Positions 51,435-59,855 of a stretch of 64,000 nt of DNA are shown here, in pieces. The notes under the pieces were generated by a model, which was given only the letters and a program-made list of their open reading frames with translations, was not told where the DNA came from and did no database searches. Position 1 is the first letter of the stretch; the number at the start of each line of letters is the position of its first letter. The DNA is taken from positions 1 through 64,000 of the forward strand of contig NZ_JAXMOH010000004.1 in the NCBI RefSeq assembly GCF_034670005.1, read 5' to 3'. The DNA comes from Thalassobius sp034670005. Its GTDB lineage: Bacteria > Pseudomonadota > Alphaproteobacteria > Rhodobacterales > Rhodobacteraceae. The translations under genes were made by a program, and so were the position numbers.

Positions 51435-52577
51435 ATGAGCCAGAAACGTAACATATTCGAAGAAGTTGGCAGCGAAAGCGTGGCCAAACCCGAACCCAGG
51501 TGCGGCATGATCGATGCCACCAAACGTGGGGCGCGGAAGGGCATCCGCGCTTGGCTGATGGTCTTGTTTGCGCTGGTCGTGACGATGATCGCGGTTGGCG
51601 GGCTGACCCGGTTGACCGACAGCGGGTTGTCGATCACCGAATGGAAGCCGATCACCGGGGCGCTGCCGCCGATGAGCACCGCCGATTGGCAGGCTGAGTT
51701 CGACAATTACAAGGCAATCCCTGAATTTCAGGTTCAGAACAAATGGATGGAACTGGCTGATTTCAAAGCGATCTATTGGTGGGAATGGGGCCATCGCCAG
51801 CTGGGCCGGGTGATCGGAATGGTCTGGGCGCTTGGCTTTTTCGGCTTCTTGATCGCGCGTCAGATCCCGGTGGGCTGGACGCAAAGATTGCTTCTGATCG
51901 GCGGACTGGGTGGATTGCAGGGTGCTGTCGGTTGGTGGATGGTCAGTTCCGGCTTGTCCGGTTCGATGCTGGATGTGGCGAGCTACCGGTTGGCAACCCA
52001 TCTGGGATTGGCGTTCGTGATCTTGGGATTCATCGCCTGGTACGTGTTTCAGTTGGGCCGGGAAGAGCGGGATCTGATGCAGGCGCGCCGCTCGAAGGAA
52101 ACGAAATTGTTTTCTCTGTCGACCGGTTGGCTGCATTTCGCTTTCCTGCAAATCCTGATCGGTGCGCTGGTCGCGGGTATCGATGCCGGGCGCAGCTACA
52201 CCGATTGGCCATTGATGGGCGGACAGTTCATTCCGCCCGATCCGCTGATGATCGACCCCATGTGGAAAAACTTCTTTGAAAACCCCGGGCTGGTGCAATT
52301 CATCCATCGCTGTGTCGGGTATCTGTTATTCGCATTTGGCATCATGGTGTTTCTGCGCGGGCGTAGATCGGCCCATGCAAGGACACGTGCCGCCTATACC
52401 GCTGCCTTCGTCGCGCTTTGTGCGCAGGTGGCTTTGGGGATTTATACCGTTATGACCGGCGCTCTGTGGCAGGTGGCTATCGTGCATCAGGTCGGGGCGA
52501 TACTGGTATGGGTTCTGGTGCTGCGCGCCCGGTTCCTGAGCGGCTACCCGGTAGTCGATACGATCCGGAGGAACTGA
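51435..52577 (+). CDS. ctaA: Haem A synthase CtaA/COX15
   Basis: An integral membrane protein of 380 residues that oxidises haem O to haem A for cytochrome c oxidase. It has eight TM helices. Conserved segments are VGGLTRLTDSGLSITEWKPI, YWWEWGHRQLGRVIGMVW, VSSGLSGSMLDVASYRLATH, FIHRCVGYLL and VAIVHQVGAILVWVLVL. The His residues in these coordinate haem. ATG 51435 with GGAGGG upstream is chosen over the frame open to 51267. It lies 78 bases after trmJ. Confidence 0.95.
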   Translation: MSQKRNIFEEVGSESVAKPEPRCGMIDATKRGARKGIRAWLMVLFALVVTMIAVGGLTRLTDSGLSITEWKPITGALPPMSTADWQAEFDNYKAIPEFQVQNKWMELADFKAIYWWEWGHRQLGRVIGMVWALGFFGFLIARQIPVGWTQRLLLIGGLGGLQGAVGWWMVSSGLSGSMLDVASYRLATHLGLAFVILGFIAWYVFQLGREERDLMQARRSKETKLFSLSTGWLHFAFLQILIGALVAGIDAGRSYTDWPLMGGQFIPPDPLMIDPMWKNFFENPGLVQFIHRCVGYLLFAFGIMVFLRGRRSAHARTRAAYTAAFVALCAQVALGIYTVMTGALWQVAIVHQVGAILVWVLVLRARFLSGYPVVDTIRRN

Positions 52578-52578
52578 G

Positions 52579-54054
52579 ATGAGTGCATATGATAATCTGA
52601 TGGCGTTCCAGCGCGATACCTCGGCGCTGGCACAGGTGGCGGGCCGCTTGGGCTGGGATCAGGAAACCATGATGCCGCGCGGGGCCGTCGATCAGCGGTC
52701 CGAAGAATTGGCGGCGATGGAAAAAGTGCTGCATGCGCGGCGCACCGATCCAAAGATGGCCGATTGGCTGGCAGAGATCGATGACCGGGCGCTGGATCAG
52801 GTCGGGCAGGCGCAAATGCGTCATATCCGCAAATCTTATGCCCGTGCGATGCGAGTCCCCGCCGATCTGGCGGTCGAAATCGCCAAGGTCACCAGCAAAG
52901 CCCAGGGCCAATGGGCGCAGGCGCGGGCGGACGAAGATGTCGCCGCTTTCCTGCCGGTGCTGGAAAAGGTCGTGGGCCTGAAGCGCCGCGAGGGCGAGGC
53001 GCTGGCTGATGGCGGCGATGTCTATGACGCCATGATCGACGATTACGAGCCGGAAATGACCGCCGCCGAGCTGGAGGCGATGTTCGGTGCCATGCGACCG
53101 CGTCTGGTGGCACTGCGCGAAGCGGTGCTGGCAGCGGACGCTCCAAAGACACTCAACGGGCATTTCCCGGCCGACAAGCAGATGGCTTTGACCGCCAAGC
53201 TTGCCACGACATTTGGGTATGATCTGTCCCATGGACGCATCGACAAGGCGGTACATCCGTTCAGTTCCGGTTCGGGTCATGATGTTCGGATCACCACAAG
53301 AACGAGCGAACTTGACCCGTTCAACTGCCTCTACTCGACCATCCACGAGGTCGGCCATGCCTGTTACGAGCAGAATATCGACGACGCCTATCTGCTGACG
53401 CCGCTGGGCGGCGGCGTGTCGATGGGGGTGCATGAAAGCCAAAGCCGGATTTATGAAAATCAGCTGGGTCGATCGCGCGCTTTTACCGGTTGGCTTTATA
53501 CCCAGATGACCGAAGCTTTCGGTGATTTCGGTATCGACAATGCAGAAGAATTCTATCGCAGCGTCAACCGGGTGCATGAAGGCTATATCCGGACCGAGGC
53601 CGATGAGGTGCAGTACAATCTGCACGTCATGCTGCGCTTTGATCTGGAACGGGCCCTGATGCAGGGCGATCTGGGGGTATTCGATCTCGAAGCTGCGTGG
53701 AACGATCGGTTCGAGGCCGATTTTGGCTACGCAGTGGATAAGCCTTCGAATGGGTGTTTGCAGGATGTTCATTGGTCGGTGGGGCTATTTGGCTATTTCC
53801 CGACATATAGCTTGGGCAATGTCTATGCTGGTTGTCTGTATCAGACGCTGCGGGCGGCGGTGCCGGGGCTGGACGGGCAATTGGTTGCGGGCGATCTGGC
53901 GCAGGCGACCGGGTGGCTGAAAGAAAACCTGCAGACCCATGGCGGCCTTTTTGAGCCAGCCGAAGTGGTGCAGCGGGCCAGCGGTATTGTGCCCAGCTCG
54001 GAGCCGTTGCTGACATATTTGGAAGACAAATTCGGCGGCTTATACGGTCTGTAG
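52579..54054 (+). CDS. M32-family carboxypeptidase
   Basis: A 491-residue zinc metallocarboxypeptidase of the Taq type. Zinc motif HEVGH is at 256-260 (STIHEVGHACYEQNID). VHESQSRIYENQLGRSRAF, with the third ligand Glu, follows at about 285. The C-terminal GCLQDVHWSVGLFGYFPTYS matches the family. It removes C-terminal residues from peptides in the cytoplasm. GGAGG lies before the ATG, one base after ctaA. Confidence 0.92.
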   Translation: MSAYDNLMAFQRDTSALAQVAGRLGWDQETMMPRGAVDQRSEELAAMEKVLHARRTDPKMADWLAEIDDRALDQVGQAQMRHIRKSYARAMRVPADLAVEIAKVTSKAQGQWAQARADEDVAAFLPVLEKVVGLKRREGEALADGGDVYDAMIDDYEPEMTAAELEAMFGAMRPRLVALREAVLAADAPKTLNGHFPADKQMALTAKLATTFGYDLSHGRIDKAVHPFSSGSGHDVRITTRTSELDPFNCLYSTIHEVGHACYEQNIDDAYLLTPLGGGVSMGVHESQSRIYENQLGRSRAFTGWLYTQMTEAFGDFGIDNAEEFYRSVNRVHEGYIRTEADEVQYNLHVMLRFDLERALMQGDLGVFDLEAAWNDRFEADFGYAVDKPSNGCLQDVHWSVGLFGYFPTYSLGNVYAGCLYQTLRAAVPGLDGQLVAGDLAQATGWLKENLQTHGGLFEPAEVVQRASGIVPSSEPLLTYLEDKFGGLYGL

Positions 54055-54115
54055 CGTCGGTTTTGGTTGTGTCGCAATACCGTGTTATCCTTCGGTCGGC
54101 ATCGGAGGATAGCAC

Positions 54116-54580
54116 GTGGACTATTTTAGCTCGGACAACCCGGTTTTCATAACATACGCCATTGCTTCGGCCCTGATGGTTCTCAAAATCATGGGGCAGG
54201 GATGGATGACTGTCTACCGCATGATGAAAAGCGACACTGGGCTGGTGAATCCCGAAGACCTGCGCAAGACACCGCTTAATCCCAATCCCCGCGCCGACCA
54301 GCTGGAACTCGACGATTACGTTGACCGGTCACGCCGGATGCACCGCAACGATCTGGAAAACATCCCCGGTTTCTGGATGGCGGGGGCGCTTTTCGTCATG
54401 GTTGGTCCGCCGCTATGGCTGGCGCAGGTGCTGATGTATGGGTTCGTCGGTGCGCGGGTGTTGCACGCGCTGGCCTATCTCACCAAACAAAATCATGAGG
54501 TCCGCGCCACCTTCTACACGATCGGATCTCTGATCGTGATCTACATGGCGCTGCACGCGGTGGTCGGTTTGGTCAGCTGA
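54116..54580 (+). CDS. MAPEG-family membrane protein
   Basis: A 154-residue protein with four TM helices. DLENIPGFWMAGALFVMVG carries the NIP motif of the MAPEG (glutathione/eicosanoid metabolism) superfamily. FVGARVLHALAYLTKQNHEV contains the RxxH motif. It starts with GTG 54116 (GGAGG upstream). Bacterial members may conjugate glutathione to lipophilic compounds, but the substrate is unknown. Confidence 0.87.
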   Translation: MDYFSSDNPVFITYAIASALMVLKIMGQGWMTVYRMMKSDTGLVNPEDLRKTPLNPNPRADQLELDDYVDRSRRMHRNDLENIPGFWMAGALFVMVGPPLWLAQVLMYGFVGARVLHALAYLTKQNHEVRATFYTIGSLIVIYMALHAVVGLVS

Positions 54581-54621
54581 GCGTGCATCTGCATACCGCT
54601 TGGATGCAGCTTCGTGCGGCC

Positions 54622-55317
54622 CTAATACGACGGGAAGGCTGCGTACCAATCCCGCCGATTGAAACGCGCCCCGCGACCAAGCGCAACGCGCGCCCCGACG
54701 GTGATGACCGTATCGGTCCCATCAGTTTGCGCGACCCGCGCTTCGACTTCGAAATCGTCTCCGAAACGGCGGGCCAGTCCGAGGTAAACAGTATCCACTG
54801 TGGTTGCACCCAGATCGGCATAATGACCGCCACCGATCAGCGACCACTGATCGGTGCTGCCGAAAGCATAGCTGAGATCGAGACCGGCCAGTTCTCCGTG
54901 AGGGCCTGCCAGAATCGGATCCTGAAATGCGACATAGCCCTCGGCGCGAAATGGGCCGGTGTCATAGGCCATTTCCAGCCCTTCAATCGTGTAGCTGGTG
55001 CCAAGCCGGTCTTCGCCCGATATGAACAGACCCAGATCGACCTTTTCTGACGGTTGCCAGAGCAGGTGCAGGGCAAGAAATGGAGAGGTGGAATTCACCG
55101 CCTCGTATTTGCTCATCCCAAGATCAATCTGGAAATCGAACTTACCGTCGAAATCTGACGCGAACGATCCTTCAACGCGTTTGAAAAACGTGCCTGTGGT
55201 TGTGTTTCGGGAAATGCCAAGTTCAAGTTCCCCTGAAAAAAGATCCTGAGCGTGGGCGGTTAATAGTGCGGCGGATGTGAAAATGGTTGCCGCAGCAAGG
55301 AAGAAAAACTTGCGCAT
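54622..55317 (-). CDS. Outer-membrane beta-barrel protein
   Basis: A 231-residue exported protein. A signal peptide ends TAHA (about residue 24). The rest is amphipathic strands with periodic aromatic residues (FSGELELGISRNTTTGTFFK, FDFQIDLGMSKYEAV, FEVEARVAQTDGTD) and ends near YAAFPSY, so it is probably a small porin-like barrel. No family was recognised. ATG 55317 (GGAA upstream) is chosen over 55347. The gyrA terminator hairpin lies only 29-60 bases before the ATG. Confidence 0.75.
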   Translation of the reverse strand: MRKFFFLAAATIFTSAALLTAHAQDLFSGELELGISRNTTTGTFFKRVEGSFASDFDGKFDFQIDLGMSKYEAVNSTSPFLALHLLWQPSEKVDLGLFISGEDRLGTSYTIEGLEMAYDTGPFRAEGYVAFQDPILAGPHGELAGLDLSYAFGSTDQWSLIGGGHYADLGATTVDTVYLGLARRFGDDFEVEARVAQTDGTDTVITVGARVALGRGARFNRRDWYAAFPSY

Positions 55318-55345
55318 TTGATTTCCAATCGCGTTGTTGCCGAAC

Positions 55346-55377
55346 AAAAAAGAGGATGGGCTAATAATAGCCCATCC
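55346..55377 (-). terminator. Rho-independent terminator downstream of gyrA
   Basis: On the minus strand GGATGGGCTA/TAGCCCATCC forms a 10-bp stem around a 4-base loop, followed by TCTTTTTT. It lies just before the outer-membrane protein gene. Confidence 0.9.
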
Positions 55378-55448
55378 CCCGGAGAAATTGAAAAAAATGG
55401 TGGAAACCTGACAGTGTTTCCCGAGAGAAAACCGAATTTGAGCGGTTT

Positions 55449-58205
55449 TTAGCCGTCTTGTGCCTCACTGTCCTCGACGTCATCAGCTTCGTCCTGTTCA
55501 ACGATCCGGGCGACGGACACGACCATTTCACCCTTGCCGGTGTTGAAAACTTTCACGCCTCCAGCGGATCGCGAGCGGAAGGAAATACCGTCCACGGGCA
55601 CCCGGATTGATTGACCCTTGGAGGTGGCCAGCATGATCTGATCGTCAAGTTCGACCGGGAAAGAGGCCACGATATCGCCGCCACGCATCGCTTTGTCCAT
55701 TGCCTGAACCCCCATGCCGCCACGCCCGCGCACGGGGTAATCATGGCTGGATGACAGTTTACCCGCGCCGCCCGTTGTGATTGTCAGCAGCAAGTTTTCG
55801 GCGGCGGACATTTCGGCGTAGCGTTCTTGGCTCAACTCGCCCGGTGCTACCTCGTCATCGTCTTCGATTTCAGCATCATCGGCAAGACCCGCCATTGCAC
55901 GGCGCATCTTGAGATAGGCCGCACGCTCGTCCGCTTCGGCCTTGAAATGGCGGATGACGGACATCGAAACGACCTCGTCATCGCCTTGCAGGCGGATGCC
56001 GCGTACACCGACCGAGTTGCGGCTGTTGAAGACACGCACTTCGGTGGTGGGGAAGCGGATGGCGCGGCCCGAATTGGTGACCAGCATCACATCATCGTCT
56101 TCAGAACAGATGCGCGCGTTGATCAGTCGGGTATTGGCATTATCGTCTTCGAATTTCATCGCAATCTTGCCGTTGCGCATGACGTTGGTGAAATCGGACA
56201 GCCGGTTGCGCCGGACACTGCCCGCAGAGGTGGCGAAGACGATTTGCAGGTCGGCCCATTCTTCTTCATCGCGGTCGACCGGCATGATCGCAGCAATCGA
56301 AACGCCCGAGGGTATCGGCAGGATATTGACGATCGCCTTGCCTTTGGAGGTGCGCCCCCCCTGTGGCAGGCGCCAGGTCTTCAACTTGTAGGCCATGCCG
56401 TCGGTGGTGAAGAACAAAAGCTGGGTATGAGTATTGGCCACGAAGAGAGTGGTAACCACGTCCTCTTCCTTGGTCTGCATCCCCGACAATCCCTTACCGC
56501 CGCGTCGCTGGGCGCGGAAGTCGGCCAAAGGTGTGCGTTTGATATAACCGCCGGAGGTGACCGTTACGACCATGTCTTCTCGTTCGATCAGGTCTTCGTC
56601 TTCCATGTCGCCCGACCAGTCGACGATTTCTGTCCGGCGCGGCACGGCGAACTGGTCTTTCACTTCGGCCAGTTCGTCCGAAATGATCGACATGATCCGT
56701 TCGCGCGATGCCAGGATTTCCAGGCATTCGCGAATTTTCTCGGCCAGGGCCTGCAATTCGTCGGTGACTTCCTTGACCCCGATTTGGGTCAAGCGCTGCA
56801 ACCGCAGTTCCAGAATGGCGCGGGCCTGGGTTTCGGACAGGTTATAGGTCCCGTCCTCGTTCATCTTATGGGTCGGATCGTCGATCAGCTGAATATATTC
56901 GGCGATGCTGCCAGCGGGCCAGCGCCGTGTCATCAGCTTTTCGCGCGCTTCCGCCGCGTCGGCCGAAGACCGGATGGTTGCGACGACTTCGTCGACATTG
57001 GTAACTGCGACGGCCAGACCGCAAAGAACATGACTGCGTTCGCGCGCCTTGCGCAACTCAAAGGCGGTGCGCCGCGCCACCACGTCTTCGCGGAAATCGA
57101 TGAAGCTGGTCAGGAAGCGGCGCAGGGTCAGTGTTTCTGGCCGGCCACCGTTCAGCGCCAGCATGTTACAGCCGAAATAGGTCTGCATCGGGGTGAAGCG
57201 GAACAACTGGTTCAACACCACTTCGGGCGTTGCATCCCGTTTCAGTTCGACCACCACCCGGACGCCGTTGCGGTCGGATTCGTCCTGCACATGTGCAATG
57301 CCTTCGATCTTCTTGTCGCGCACCTGTTCGGCGATTTTTTCAATCATTGAGGCCTTGTTCACCTGATAGGGAATCTCGTCGAGGACGATCGCATAGCGAT
57401 CTCGACGGATTTCCTCGATCCGGGTCTTGGCACGGATGATAACGCTGCCGCGGCCTTCCAGATACGCTTTGCGGGCGCCAGAGCGGCCGAGCATGATACC
57501 GCCGGTCGGGAAGTCGGGGCCCGGCACATATTCGATCAGCTCTTCGCTGCTGAGATCGGGCTGCACGATCAGTGCCTGACAAGCGTCGATCACTTCGCCC
57601 AGATTATGCGGTGGGATATTGGTCGCCATACCGACAGCAATACCGCCGGCACCATTGACCAGCATGTTGGGAAAACGTGCGGGCAGTACGGTGGGTTCGC
57701 GGTCCTTGCCATCGTAGTTGTCCTGGAAATCGACGGTTTCCTTGTCGATGTCGTTGAGCAAGAACGCCGCTGGCTTGTCCATGCGGACTTCGGTGTAACG
57801 CATGGCCGCCGCGTTATCGCCATCCATCGACCCGAAGTTGCCCTGACCGTCCAACAGCGGCAGCGACATCGAGAAATCCTGCGCCATCCGAACCAACGCG
57901 TCATAGATCGCGCTGTCGCCATGCGGGTGGTATTTACCCATCACATCACCGACCGGGCGGGCCGATTTGCGGTAGGGTTTGTCGTGGCTGTTATTGGTTT
58001 CATGCATGGCGTAAAGGATCCGCCGGTGCACCGGTTTCAGCCCGTCACGCAGATCGGGAATTGCGCGGGAGACGATCACACTCATCGCATAGTCGAGATA
58101 GGACGACTTCATCTCATCCGTGATCGACACGCTTGGCCCATCGTAAACCGGACGCTCTGGTGTGTTTTTGTCTTCGTTTTCAGGGGCTTCTGGCGTATCG
58201 CTCAC
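55449..58205 (-). CDS. gyrA: DNA gyrase subunit A
   Basis: GyrA (918 residues) cuts and rejoins DNA during negative supercoiling. The catalytic Tyr is in AAAMRYTEVRM. The quinolone region HPHGDSAIYDALVRMAQDFS has Ser and Asp at the positions equivalent to 83 and 87, the sensitive type. The GyrA box QRRGGKG is seen in the C-terminal pinwheel domain. The acidic tail includes EDDDEVAPGE and ends in a Glu/Asp-rich stretch. It is followed by a strong terminator. Confidence 0.97.
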   Translation of the reverse strand: MSDTPEAPENEDKNTPERPVYDGPSVSITDEMKSSYLDYAMSVIVSRAIPDLRDGLKPVHRRILYAMHETNNSHDKPYRKSARPVGDVMGKYHPHGDSAIYDALVRMAQDFSMSLPLLDGQGNFGSMDGDNAAAMRYTEVRMDKPAAFLLNDIDKETVDFQDNYDGKDREPTVLPARFPNMLVNGAGGIAVGMATNIPPHNLGEVIDACQALIVQPDLSSEELIEYVPGPDFPTGGIMLGRSGARKAYLEGRGSVIIRAKTRIEEIRRDRYAIVLDEIPYQVNKASMIEKIAEQVRDKKIEGIAHVQDESDRNGVRVVVELKRDATPEVVLNQLFRFTPMQTYFGCNMLALNGGRPETLTLRRFLTSFIDFREDVVARRTAFELRKARERSHVLCGLAVAVTNVDEVVATIRSSADAAEAREKLMTRRWPAGSIAEYIQLIDDPTHKMNEDGTYNLSETQARAILELRLQRLTQIGVKEVTDELQALAEKIRECLEILASRERIMSIISDELAEVKDQFAVPRRTEIVDWSGDMEDEDLIEREDMVVTVTSGGYIKRTPLADFRAQRRGGKGLSGMQTKEEDVVTTLFVANTHTQLLFFTTDGMAYKLKTWRLPQGGRTSKGKAIVNILPIPSGVSIAAIMPVDRDEEEWADLQIVFATSAGSVRRNRLSDFTNVMRNGKIAMKFEDDNANTRLINARICSEDDDVMLVTNSGRAIRFPTTEVRVFNSRNSVGVRGIRLQGDDEVVSMSVIRHFKAEADERAAYLKMRRAMAGLADDAEIEDDDEVAPGELSQERYAEMSAAENLLLTITTGGAGKLSSSHDYPVRGRGGMGVQAMDKAMRGGDIVASFPVELDDQIMLATSKGQSIRVPVDGISFRSRSAGGVKVFNTGKGEMVVSVARIVEQDEADDVEDSEAQDG

Positions 58206-58357
58206 TTGGGTAAACCGCTCTGTCTGTTTGTCTATATTTTGTTACACAAGGTATATCAGAGCCATCATATTGGGTGCAATGGTGCGATGCATCTGTATCT
58301 GGCAGCCGAGGGTATCACCTGCTAACATATTGTTTTTGTTGACCATTAAATTGAGGG

Positions 58358-58373
58358 TGGCATCCTATTTGCA
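58358..58373 (+). promoter_or_regulatory. Candidate sigma-54 promoter of usg
   Basis: TGGCATCCTATTTGCA matches the -24/-12 consensus with GG-N10-GC spacing. The predicted start near 58384 lies 15 bases before the usg ATG, just ahead of its AAAGGAG. Outside the flagellar locus such a match is rare by chance. Confidence 0.6.
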
Positions 58374-58398
58374 GCGAGCAAAAAAAAGGAGACCCAAA

Positions 58399-58668
58399 AT
58401 GGAGACATCCGAAACCGAACTGATGCTCAAAGGCTATGGCCTGACCACGGCCGAATTCTTCTATCATATGCCCGATTACGTTCATGTGCTGAACAGTTTC
58501 ATCTGGCAGGAATACGACCTAGCGCCGGATCATCCGAAACTGTTCAACTTCATCGAATTCTGGCAGCGTGAAATCGACGGACCGCTGCATTCGGTGCGGT
58601 TCACTCATCGCAAGATGATCTCGCCCGGTGAATGGCGCAATGTGGTGGGCGAGTTTCACCTGCACTAA
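58399..58668 (+). CDS. usg: Usg family protein
   Basis: An 89-residue conserved alphaproteobacterial protein, with ETELMLKGYGLTTAEFFYHM at the N-terminus and HSVRFTHRKMISPGEWRNVV near the end. The function is unknown, and the name comes from a frame found near trp genes. AAAGGAG lies 8 bases before the ATG. It is divergent from gyrA. The -24/-12-like site right before it is unusual. Confidence 0.85.
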   Translation: METSETELMLKGYGLTTAEFFYHMPDYVHVLNSFIWQEYDLAPDHPKLFNFIEFWQREIDGPLHSVRFTHRKMISPGEWRNVVGEFHLH

Positions 58669-58669
58669 A

Positions 58670-58700
58670 CGAAATCCGTGACAGATTTCGCTACGTTTTT
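58670..58700 (+). terminator. Likely terminator after usg
   Basis: CGAAATC/GATTTCG forms a 7-bp stem with a 7-base loop, followed by CTACGTTTTT. Confidence 0.6.
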
Positions 58701-58720
58701 CTGTCTGGAAAGCGTCTGGC

Positions 58721-59341
58721 TCAACCGGCGAAGCTAAACGCCTTGAGCCCATCGAGTACGAATTGCACCGACAGGGCGGCCAGCAGCATGCCCAACAAAC
58801 GGGTCACCACGTTGATCCCGGTCTTGCCAAGTGCGCGCTCCAACAGGCTGCTGGACATGAACAGCACCAGCGCAATCAGCAGCACCGCCAGCATGATACC
58901 CAGCACCATCGCAAAGCCAAAGATACCGGTCTGTTGACCGGCCAGTAGGATGATCGTGGCGATTGATCCTGGTCCTGCGATCAGTGGCATCGCCAGCGGA
59001 AAAACCGATGGGTCGTCGCTATGGTCTTCTTCTTCCGCCTGATCTTCGCGCCGTTTTGTGCGGCGCTGAAACAACATGTCGAGCGCGGTCAGGAATAGAA
59101 GAATTCCCCCCGCGATGCGGAAGGCGGGCATGGATATGCCCACAAATCCCAGAACCGCCTCGCCGAACAGTGCGAACAGGCTGAGCAGCAAGCCGGCCAG
59201 CAGGCAGGCGCGCAGCGCGATCTTGCGCCGTTTGGCGGGAGCCATGCCCTGCGTCAGGGCGACAAAGATCGGGGTCAACCCGATCGGGTCCATGATCACG
59301 AACAGCGTGACGAAACCGGTGATGAGAAATGCAGTGTCCAT
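58721..59341 (-). CDS. MarC-family membrane protein
   Basis: A 206-residue protein with six predicted TM helices. LFVIMDPIGLTPIFVALTQG and PLAMPLIAGPGSIATIILL are signature segments of the MarC/NAAT family. The family was once linked to multiple antibiotic resistance, but the role is unsettled. A charged cytoplasmic loop (RRTKRREDQAEEEDHSDD) lies mid-protein. ATG 59341 is chosen because the upstream extension is not hydrophobic or conserved-looking. Confidence 0.85.
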   Translation of the reverse strand: MDTAFLITGFVTLFVIMDPIGLTPIFVALTQGMAPAKRRKIALRACLLAGLLLSLFALFGEAVLGFVGISMPAFRIAGGILLFLTALDMLFQRRTKRREDQAEEEDHSDDPSVFPLAMPLIAGPGSIATIILLAGQQTGIFGFAMVLGIMLAVLLIALVLFMSSSLLERALGKTGINVVTRLLGMLLAALSVQFVLDGLKAFSFAG

Positions 59342-59387
59342 GTCGTGATCGGTATCGCGGAACCAGTGATGGACGCAAGGCCCGGGT

Positions 59388-59846
59388 TCAGACGATCCGC
59401 GGCCCCAATGTGGCGGAATCGGTCGAAGGCGTGTCCCAGAAATCGCGGGCAAATGGCGGCAGCCGGTCCAGAACCCGTTCCAGATCACCACGCTGTATTG
59501 ATTTTCGTAGCGCGATGGCTGTCGCTTCGACACAGTTGTCGGGCGTCAGGTTGTGGTTGGGGCGCAGCGCTATGGCCTCGGCGGTCCAGTCGGCGCGGGT
59601 TCCGGCATCGACCGGTTTTGCGGTCAGGTGCCAGTCGGCGACAAAGATTGCGCGGGGAACGGTAGGCAGGATTTGGGCGAAATCAATCGCTTGTTGCGGC
59701 GTCAATCTGCGGCGGAACGCCTGTAACACGCCCTGTATCGCGGTATAGGCCAGATTGTCGGTTTCCAATCCCATTTCATCGCGCGCATCATCCAGAAAAC
59801 CCCGCCATTCACGGCTGGCATGACGATAGGTCCACGGCATCGGCAT
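59388..59846 (-). CDS. DUF2267 protein
   Basis: A 152-residue helical protein. WRGFLDDARDEMGL, AYTAIQGVLQAFRRRLTPQQ, and FAQILPTVPRAIFVADWHLT match DUF2267. The function is unknown. It ends in a Pro/Thr-rich tail. It is 9 bases downstream of the ABC-F gene on the same strand and may be co-transcribed. Confidence 0.85.
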   Translation of the reverse strand: MPMPWTYRHASREWRGFLDDARDEMGLETDNLAYTAIQGVLQAFRRRLTPQQAIDFAQILPTVPRAIFVADWHLTAKPVDAGTRADWTAEAIALRPNHNLTPDNCVEATAIALRKSIQRGDLERVLDRLPPFARDFWDTPSTDSATLGPRIV

Positions 59847-59855
59847 CGTTGGTTC

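Noticed and set aside
55827..57350. 507-residue open frame opposite gyrA
   Set aside because: Antisense shadow of gyrA with no recognisable domain.
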